A stretch of DNA of 11,269 nucleotides, taken from positions 1 to 11,269 of the forward strand of contig JAFDHW010000039.1 of assembly GCA_019308705.1 (NCBI GenBank). The letters run 5' to 3'. This DNA comes from Deltaproteobacteria bacterium. Its GTDB lineage: Bacteria; Desulfobacterota; Desulfobacteria; Desulfobacterales; Desulfatibacillaceae. The notes under the pieces were generated by a model, which saw only the letters and a program-made list of their open reading frames with translations, had not been told where the DNA came from and did no database searches. Numbering within the stretch: the stretch's first letter is position 1; every line of letters starts with the position of its first letter. Position numbers and translations under genes: made by a program. Positions 6,234 through 11,269 of this stretch are shown one piece after another.

Positions 6234-7439
6234 CTACACGGACAGCCGGCGGGATTTCAGGGCCCAGGCCGCGGCGATGCCGATGACAAAGCCCCACGCC
6301 AGGGAAGAGGCCAGGGTGATGCCCAGGATGAGCACAGCCACGAACAGGTCCTTGCGCTCCTTGACGTCCAGCAGGGTCAGCGCCAGTTGGGACCCCGCGT
6401 AGATCAGAAGCACACCCAGGACGGCCATGGGCAGAAACCTCAACAGGGCCAGGGCCTGGTCGCCCCACAGGATGGCCAAGGCCGCGAACAGCCCGCCGAT
6501 CATAAGGTTGGAGCCGGCCGTGCGCGCGCCGAACCGGAAGTGCGCGGCAAGGCCCCCCGCGCCGTGGCACAGGGGAATGCCCCCCAAAAGGAACGAAACC
6601 CCGTTGGCCAGGGCCATGGATATGCAGGCGAACCGGTAGGTGACCCGGGCGGACCTTCGGCCGAAGTAATCCTGGGAAAGGTCCGCGTAGGCAATGACCG
6701 CGTTGCCCAGGGTCATGGGCGTCTGGGGCAGCACCAGGGCGAACAGGGCAAAGGTTGCGTCCGCGCCCCCGGGCAGGCCAAATGGCAACAGCGTGGGCAG
6801 GTGCAGGCCCGGAACCAGGGCGCCTCCCCCGGGCCAGGCCCCCAGGGCCGCGCCCAGGGCCGCGCCGCCCAAAATCACCGCCAAGCCGGCGGGCAGCCGC
6901 CGGTTGTTCAAAAGCAGCAGGGTGGCCGCCCCCGCGAGCACGCCTATGGCAAGGCCAAGGGGCACCGGACCGACGGCCTGCACGGAAAGGTAGGGCTCCG
7001 CCGCCCCGGCCATTTGCTGGAACGACGAGGTGCCGGCAACGAACCGAACCCCCTGGGTCACCAACAGCACGCCCGTGGAGAGCTGGACGCCCCGCACCAC
7101 GGCCTTGGGCACGTGTTTGCCCACCAGGGTGACGGCCCCGGTGACGCCCAGGACGAAAAGCACCCCGGCCATGAGCGCGGCGGACGCGGCGATGGCCGAG
7201 GCGGAAATGCCCGTGGCCACGGCGTAGGCGCCGATGACCTTCATGGGCTGCACGGGCACGGTCACCCCCGCGTACACGCCGGAGAACACGTAATACAGAC
7301 CGATGGAAAAGAACACGCCCAAAGGGTCCAGCCGGTTGACCAGGATCATGCCCATGGCCAGGGGCAGCAGGGTGCCCAGGTCCCCCAGGGACCCGGCGAA
7401 CTCCATGCGGTCGAACCGGTACTTTTCCGAAGCCTTCAT
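6234..7439 (-). CDS. Putative molybdate/sulfate permease, MOT1 family (401 aa)
   Basis: A polytopic inner-membrane protein with about ten to eleven hydrophobic segments over nearly its full length, matching the MFS_MOT1 (SulP-like) family of molybdate or sulfate transporters. Diagnostic stretches are FAGSLGDLGTLLPLA (14-28), VPVQPMK (61-67) and CHGAGGLAAHFRFGARTAGS (291-310); in the family the two motifs P-x-Q-P-M-K and G-x-GGLA-x-x-(Y/F)-RFGARTG mark the anion-binding region. Length is usual for prokaryotic members. Substrate cannot be told from sequence; molybdate and sulfate are both plausible. The ATG at 7439 is the family-typical start (MK...YRFDRMEFAG) but has only a weak ribosome-binding site. 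It follows aroQ by 56 bases and is the same strand, so it may be read through from the housekeeping cluster or have its own promoter. Confidence 0.9.
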   Translation of the reverse strand: MKASEKYRFDRMEFAGSLGDLGTLLPLAMGMILVNRLDPLGVFFSIGLYYVFSGVYAGVTVPVQPMKVIGAYAVATGISASAIAASAALMAGVLFVLGVTGAVTLVGKHVPKAVVRGVQLSTGVLLVTQGVRFVAGTSSFQQMAGAAEPYLSVQAVGPVPLGLAIGVLAGAATLLLLNNRRLPAGLAVILGGAALGAALGAWPGGGALVPGLHLPTLLPFGLPGGADATFALFALVLPQTPMTLGNAVIAYADLSQDYFGRRSARVTYRFACISMALANGVSFLLGGIPLCHGAGGLAAHFRFGARTAGSNLMIGGLFAALAILWGDQALALLRFLPMAVLGVLLIYAGSQLALTLLDVKERKDLFVAVLILGITLASSLAWGFVIGIAAAWALKSRRLSV

Positions 7440-7495
7440 CCAAGCGCCCTGCCGGAGGTTTGCAGAACAAGGGATTTTTGAGACGGACTCCTTAT
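7440..7495. other. 56-base gap between aroQ and the transporter gene, with an unused AAGGAG
   Basis: Just after the aroQ stop (minus strand) lies AAGGAG at 7488-7493, a near-consensus Shine-Dalgarno, but no ATG, GTG or TTG follows at 5-12 bases; the next gene starts 48 bases further on. No terminator or clear promoter is visible. Confidence 0.5.
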
Positions 7496-7939
7496 CTACA
7501 ACATGCCCGCCAGGCCCTCCAGGGCAAGCTCGTATCCCCTGGCCCCGAACCCGGCCATGACCGCCGCCGCGATGTCCGAAACATAGGACTTGTGGCGGAA
7601 GGCCTCCCGTTTGTAGACGTTGGACAAATGCACTTCCACGATGGGGCAGGAAAGCAGGAGCAAAGCGTCGCGGATGGCCACGGAGGTGTGGGTATAGGCC
7701 GCGGGGTTGATGATGACCCCGGCCACCCCGGCCGCCGCCGCCTCCTGGATGCGGTCCACGATGGCGCCCTCGTGGTTGGAGTGGAACGTCTCTACGGCAA
7801 GCCGCAGTTTTCGGCCCTTTTCCACCAGCCTGCGGTCGATGTCCTCCAGGGTGTCCGAGCCGTACACCTCCGGCTCGCGGGTTCCCAGCATGTTCAGGTT
7901 CGGGCCGTGGATCACCAGCACCGTGGCCGCGTTATCCAT
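7496..7939 (-). CDS. aroQ: 3-dehydroquinate dehydratase, type II
   Basis: Catalyses the reversible anti-elimination of water from 3-dehydroquinate to 3-dehydroshikimate in the shikimate pathway; cytoplasmic dodecamer in the family. At 147 residues it has normal length. Active-site residues seen: [17 protein letters not shown] (11-27) with N14, R21 and Tyr26, the catalytic base; FHSNHEG (52-58); NPAAYTHTS (78-86) with N78 and H84; D91; VEVHLSN (101-107) with catalytic His104; R111 and R115. The loop reads NPAAY where NPGAY/NPGGY is more common, a mild substitution. The start ATG at 7939 is preceded five bases upstream by AAGGAGG and overlaps the rpe stop by eight bases, so it is likely co-translated with rpe. 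Last gene of the housekeeping cluster. Confidence 0.97.
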   Translation of the reverse strand: MDNAATVLVIHGPNLNMLGTREPEVYGSDTLEDIDRRLVEKGRKLRLAVETFHSNHEGAIVDRIQEAAAAGVAGVIINPAAYTHTSVAIRDALLLLSCPIVEVHLSNVYKREAFRHKSYVSDIAAAVMAGFGARGYELALEGLAGML

Positions 7940-8603
7940 GGGAGCCTCCTTGGGCGTTTTGCTTGAGCGCGGAGATGGCCTGCGCGTAGTCCGGTTTTTT
8001 GTACACCGCGGACCCGGCCACGAACGCCGTGGCCCCGGCCGCGGACACCGCGGCGATGGTATTGGGGTCCACCCCGCCGTCCACCTCGATGATGGTGGAA
8101 AGCCCCCGGGTCCTGATCATCTCCGAGAGCCTTTTCGTCTTTTCCGTGACGTAGGGGATGTAGGACTGGCCGCCAAAGCCCGGGTTCACGCTCATGAGCA
8201 TGACCACATCGCACAGTTCCAGCACCCACTCCACGTCCTCAAGCGGCGTGGCGGGGTTCAGCACCGCGCCGGGCCGGGCCCCCAGCTCGCGAATGTGGTT
8301 CAAGGCGCGGTCCAGGTGGCGGGTGGCCTCCACGTGGATGGTGAGGATGTCCGCCCCGGCCTTGATGAAGTCGGCCACGTACCGCTCCGGCTCCATGATC
8401 ATCAAGTGCACGTCCAGCGGCAGGGACGTGGCCCGCTTGCAGGCCTCCACCACCAGGGGGCCGATGGTGATGTTGGGCACGAACACGCCGTCCATGACGT
8501 CCACGTGGATCCAGCCGGCCCCGGCCTTTTCCACGGCGGCCACCTCCTCGCCCAACCGGGTGAAGTCCGCGGAAAGAATGGAAGGGGCGATGATGGTTTC
8601 CAT
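7932..8603 (-). CDS. rpe: Ribulose-phosphate 3-epimerase
   Basis: Interconverts D-ribulose 5-phosphate and D-xylulose 5-phosphate in the pentose phosphate pathway; a cytoplasmic, metal-dependent TIM-barrel enzyme. At 223 residues it is full length. Visible residues: APSILSADF (6-14) with the substrate-binding Ser; metal ligands His33 and Asp35 in HVDVMDG (33-39), His66 in DVHLMI, and Asp175 in VDGG (174-177); Asp35 and Asp175 are also the acid/base pair. VNPGFGGQ (139-146) is the phosphate-side loop and GSAVY (197-201) completes the phosphate site. The ATG at 8603 has AAAGG seven bases upstream, 36 bases after the PASTA gene's stop. The 3' end overlaps aroQ by eight bases. Confidence 0.98.
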   Translation of the reverse strand: METIIAPSILSADFTRLGEEVAAVEKAGAGWIHVDVMDGVFVPNITIGPLVVEACKRATSLPLDVHLMIMEPERYVADFIKAGADILTIHVEATRHLDRALNHIRELGARPGAVLNPATPLEDVEWVLELCDVVMLMSVNPGFGGQSYIPYVTEKTKRLSEMIRTRGLSTIIEVDGGVDPNTIAAVSAAGATAFVAGSAVYKKPDYAQAISALKQNAQGGSHG

Positions 8604-8610
8604 CAGTCTG

Positions 8611-8615
8611 CCTTT
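8611..8615 (-). promoter_or_regulatory. Ribosome-binding site of rpe
   Basis: AAAGG on the minus strand, seven bases before the rpe ATG in the 36-base gap after the PASTA gene. It supports the start at 8603. Confidence 0.55.
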
Positions 8616-8639
8616 CTGCGAAACGGTTTTCGGAAGCGG

Positions 8640-9659
8640 TTATGGCAAAGAAGCGGAGGAACCGCCTTCGGGCAAGTATTTTTCCAAATGCTTGCGGATG
8701 GCGCGGCCGGCCCAGTGCTCGCGGAGGTCCACGGGCTTCCCGTCGGCCTTCACCCGCAGGCCGCCCTCGGCGCCGGGGGGCACCAGGATCCACACCCGGG
8801 TGTCGGGTTTCACGGCCTGGTCCAAAAGGTCCGCCCGGCTGCCGAAGAGCCCGGTGCGCACCACCAGGCGCGTTTTCAAATACCCCGGCGGGGTCCGCAG
8901 AAGAAGGAACCGGCGGGGGTCCTCCCCCCCGGGGACCTCGGGGCCGCCGGGCCGGTTCACCCGGATGGACAGCGCCTCCCCGGCGCGCACACGGTAGCCG
9001 AACCCCGGATCCTGGTCAATGACCGTGTTTTTGGGGATGGAGGGGTCGGCTGCGGGTTCGGCGAACTCCACGGAAAGGCCCGCTTCCTCGGCCACGGCCA
9101 CCGCGCGTTCCGCGTCCATGCCGGAAAGGTCCGGCACCGCGAACTGCGCCTTTTCGGGCCCGGCGCTCACCAGGAGGTCCACGGACGTGTCCCAGGCCAC
9201 CCGGGAGCCGGCGGCCGGGTCGTGGGCCAGCACGGTGCCTTCCGGCGCGGGCGCGTGCACCCGGCACACCCGGCCCGGGGCTAAGTCCACCTCCTCCAGG
9301 GCGATGCGGGCGGCGGCCAGGGAGAGGTGGGAAAGGTCCGGCAGCACCACCTCGGCCGGCCCGGCGGAGAGCACGATGCGCACGTCCCGGTTCTTCTTCA
9401 CCTCGCTGCCGGGCGGCGGGTCCTGGGAGATGACCTTGTTCTTGCCCACCCGGGCGTCGTGCCGCAGGTCCGTCACCTTGGTGTTCAGGCCGAGACCGGT
9501 GAGCACCTCCAGGGTCCACACCACGTCCTTGCCCACAAGGTCCGGCACCACCACCGTGTCCGCGGTGGCGAACAGGACGTGCATGACCCCGAACCCCGCG
9601 GCGGCGGCCGCCGCGGCGAACACCGCGGCGAAAACCAGAAACCGGAAAAGGCGTTTCAT
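8640..9659 (-). CDS. Membrane-anchored protein with three PASTA domains (339 aa)
   Basis: An N-terminal signal anchor (basic start, hydrophobic residues about 5-31) is followed by three PASTA repeats at about 35-99, 103-166 and 172-236. Each begins with a VPDL-type motif (VVPDLVGK, VLPDLSHL, AVPDLSGM) and contains the QDPPPGSEV, HDPAAGSRV or QDPGFGYRV turn. Residues 240-339 are an unassigned C-terminal region, partly beta-like and ending in a charged helix. PASTA domains bind cell-wall muropeptides or act as spacers in Ser/Thr kinases and penicillin-binding proteins, but neither a kinase nor a transpeptidase domain is present here. The protein should be periplasmic and tethered to the inner membrane. 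The ATG at 9659 overlaps the rsmB stop by four bases (ATGA) with AAGGA close upstream. Its position between rsmB and rpe recurs in sulfate-reducing bacteria as far as I recall; function unknown. Confidence 0.93.
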   Translation of the reverse strand: MKRLFRFLVFAAVFAAAAAAAGFGVMHVLFATADTVVVPDLVGKDVVWTLEVLTGLGLNTKVTDLRHDARVGKNKVISQDPPPGSEVKKNRDVRIVLSAGPAEVVLPDLSHLSLAAARIALEEVDLAPGRVCRVHAPAPEGTVLAHDPAAGSRVAWDTSVDLLVSAGPEKAQFAVPDLSGMDAERAVAVAEEAGLSVEFAEPAADPSIPKNTVIDQDPGFGYRVRAGEALSIRVNRPGGPEVPGGEDPRRFLLLRTPPGYLKTRLVVRTGLFGSRADLLDQAVKPDTRVWILVPPGAEGGLRVKADGKPVDLREHWAGRAIRKHLEKYLPEGGSSASLP

Positions 9660-11029
9660 GGCTTCCTTGCAAACACGGCGGCGAAGAATCCGTCCGTGGA
9701 AAACCTGTGCGGCCAGGAGCGGAAAAACCCGTCGTCCCCGGCCATGGCCCGGGCCGCGGCGGGCAGCCTTTCGCCCGCGGGCACAAGGGAGAAATCCGGG
9801 CGGCCCTCAAGGAACGCGGCAGCCACGTCCTCGTTTTCCTCGGGCTCCAGGGAGCACACCGCGTACACCAGCACTCCGCCGGGCGCAACGCTCCGGGCCG
9901 CGTTTTCCAGGATGGAAAGCTGGTTCGCCTGGTGGCGTACAAGGTCGCCGGCGGTCCTGGTCCACTTGGCGTCCGGGTGCTTGCGCAACGCGCCCAGGCC
10001 GGAACAGGGCGCATCCACCAGCACGCGGTCCATTAGCTCCTCGTCCGCCCGGGTAAAGGCCTCCCCGGACGAAACCGCCCTGGCTTCCACGCACTTCGCG
10101 CCGATGCGCTCCATCTCTCTCTCAAGCACCGGGAGCTTTTTGGCGTCCGTGTCCGTGGCCAGGATGAACCCTTGGTTGTCCATGGCCTGGACCAGCTGGC
10201 CGGTCTTGGCGCCCATGCCGCAGCAAGCGTCCAGCACCCTTTCCCCGGGCCGCGCGCCGACCAGAAGCCCCACCAACTGGGAGCCCTCGTCCTGCACCGT
10301 GATAAACCCCTTCTTGTGGGCGGAAAGTTCCGCCAGGGGCCTTTTGGGGGACACGAAAGTGAGGCTTCCCGGAGCATACCTTCCCGGGGCCAGGTTTTCC
10401 ACCACCTTTTCCAGAAAGGGGCCCGGCGGCTCAAACCCCGGGGCCGTGGGGTTTTCCCGCACCGTGATGGGCGGGATGGCGTTCTGGGACCGGCACAGGT
10501 TCCGGGCTTCTTCCGCGCCCAAGCGCTCCGCCCACCGGGCAACCATCCAGGGGGGAAAGGACTCGGCCGTGGCCAGGTGCGCCACGGGGTCTGTTTCAAA
10601 GTCCGGCAGGGGAAGGACCCTGCCGCCCTTGGCCACGCGGCGGAGCACCGCGTTCACGTATCCCGCAGACCAGGGGGCCTTCTTCCTGGCCGTGTGCACG
10701 CACCAGTCCACCACCAGGGCCGGGGGCCGGTCCATGAAGAGCAGCTGGAACGCGCCCAGCCGGAGCAGGCAAAGCACCTGAGGACGGGTCTTTTCCAGGG
10801 GTTTGTCGCTGGCCAGGGAAAGGGCGAAATCCACCCGGCCCAAATGCCGCACCGTGCCGAACACCAGGGCCGTGACCAGGGCGCGCTCCTTCTTGCTCAT
10901 CCCCGGCCGCTGGGCAAAAATCCTGTCCGTGAGCCGGTCCAAAAGCCCCTTTCCGGCAAAGAACTGCTCCAGCACGGCTAGGGCGGCCTTTCTGGGGTCC
11001 GGCCGGCCGGTCTGCTTTTTGCCGCTCAC
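9656..11029 (-). CDS. rsmB: 16S rRNA (cytosine-967-C5)-methyltransferase RsmB
   Basis: Methylates C967 of 16S rRNA using S-adenosylmethionine. The 457 residues are usual for the family. An N-terminal NusB-like helical RNA-binding domain (about 10-135; includes AGYVNAVLRRV) is followed by the Rossmann methyltransferase domain. Motif I is VLDACCGMGAKTGQL (265-279). Motif IV is DAPCSGLG (339-346) with Cys342, and motif VI is VYAVCSLEPEENE (388-400) with catalytic Cys392, giving the two-cysteine mechanism of RsmB/NSUN enzymes. The C-terminus DGFFAAVFARK is typical. Motif I lacks the more common A-P-G-G-K-T form. The start is a GTG at 11029 overlapping the fmt stop by four bases (GTGA), with GAGG four bases upstream, so it is translationally coupled to fmt. 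Confidence 0.96.
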   Translation of the reverse strand: MSGKKQTGRPDPRKAALAVLEQFFAGKGLLDRLTDRIFAQRPGMSKKERALVTALVFGTVRHLGRVDFALSLASDKPLEKTRPQVLCLLRLGAFQLLFMDRPPALVVDWCVHTARKKAPWSAGYVNAVLRRVAKGGRVLPLPDFETDPVAHLATAESFPPWMVARWAERLGAEEARNLCRSQNAIPPITVRENPTAPGFEPPGPFLEKVVENLAPGRYAPGSLTFVSPKRPLAELSAHKKGFITVQDEGSQLVGLLVGARPGERVLDACCGMGAKTGQLVQAMDNQGFILATDTDAKKLPVLEREMERIGAKCVEARAVSSGEAFTRADEELMDRVLVDAPCSGLGALRKHPDAKWTRTAGDLVRHQANQLSILENAARSVAPGGVLVYAVCSLEPEENEDVAAAFLEGRPDFSLVPAGERLPAAARAMAGDDGFFRSWPHRFSTDGFFAAVFARKP

Positions 11030-11269
11030 GAGCCCTCGTCCCTTTTCCCCAGCACGGTACCAGGGGGCACGGGCCTGCCGCGAAGGAAATCCGCGATAGC
11101 CAGCCGCTTGCCGCCGGCACTCTGCACGCCTTCCAGAAACAATACGCCGTCGCCCGTGGCCACGGCCAGGGCGCCGGGTTCGGACTCCAGCACCTTGCCG
11201 GGCCGGCCGCCCCGCCCTTTTTCCGCACGGGCGGAAAAGACCTTCAGCCGGGTGCCGTCAAGCCAGGTG
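11026..11269 (-). CDS. fmt: Methionyl-tRNA formyltransferase, C-terminal 80 residues (5' part beyond window edge)
   Basis: The frame is open from the right edge to a TGA at 11026-11028. The translated end shows the C-terminal OB-fold of formyltransferases: TWLDGTRLKVFSAR, a loop, PGKVL, then LAVATGDGVLFLEGVQ, AGGKRL, ADFLRGRPVPPGTVL. Fmt formylates the methionine of initiator tRNA using 10-formyltetrahydrofolate; the C-terminal domain contacts the tRNA while the catalytic domain lies outside the window. The family identity is further supported by the next gene being rsmB, a very common fmt-rsmB (sun) pairing. The four-base GTGA overlap with rsmB implies coupling. Only about a quarter of the protein is visible, so completeness cannot be judged. 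Confidence 0.93.
   Translation of the reverse strand, partial: TWLDGTRLKVFSARAEKGRGGRPGKVLESEPGALAVATGDGVLFLEGVQSAGGKRLAIADFLRGRPVPPGTVLGKRDEGS

Noticed and set aside
7707..9284. 525-residue open frame on the plus strand
   Set aside because: Antisense to rpe, aroQ and the PASTA gene, all firmly identified; composition is His/Gly/Arg-rich with no motif.

Overview
The window is a GC-rich (visually about two-thirds G+C), tightly packed bacterial chromosome segment. All thirteen supported genes lie on the minus strand, so transcription runs from high to low coordinates. There are no tRNA or rRNA genes, insertion sequences, CRISPR arrays or phage genes. The gene order fmt - rsmB - PASTA protein - rpe, the sulfate/molybdate-type transporter and the DUF4129/DUF4350/MoxR group suggest a Gram-negative bacterium, most likely in the Desulfobacterota (former Deltaproteobacteria). 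That placement is inferred from context and style and is not proven by a marker gene.

Right part (about 11269 down to 7496): a housekeeping cluster. It starts with the C-terminal end of methionyl-tRNA formyltransferase (fmt, cut by the window edge). Then come 16S rRNA m5C967 methyltransferase (rsmB), a membrane-anchored protein with three PASTA domains, ribulose-phosphate 3-epimerase (rpe) and type II 3-dehydroquinate dehydratase (aroQ). Most junctions overlap by 4 to 8 bases, which implies one translationally coupled transcript serving translation initiation, ribosome maturation, the pentose phosphate pathway and the shikimate pathway.

Middle (7439 to 6058): a MOT1-family putative molybdate/sulfate permease after a 56-base gap, then 176 bases of non-coding DNA. 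This is the longest gap in the window and the likeliest place for the promoter of the next cluster.

Left part (6057 to 1): seven consecutive genes dominated by membrane and zinc-binding proteins. In order they are a GYF_2-zinc ribbon-RDD membrane protein, a zinc-ribbon/B-box-like membrane protein, a six-helix membrane protein of unknown function, a small B-box-like membrane protein, a polytopic DUF4129 protein, a DUF4350 protein and a MoxR-type AAA+ ATPase (cut by the left edge). Short overlaps join most of them. The DUF4129-DUF4350-MoxR core is a known conserved association, usually followed by a DUF58/vWA gene, which would lie just beyond base 1. The upstream block of one GYF-RDD protein and two paralogous zinc-finger membrane proteins around an orphan membrane protein is the least explained part of the window. 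It could be a membrane complex served by the MoxR chaperone; that is inference from gene order only.
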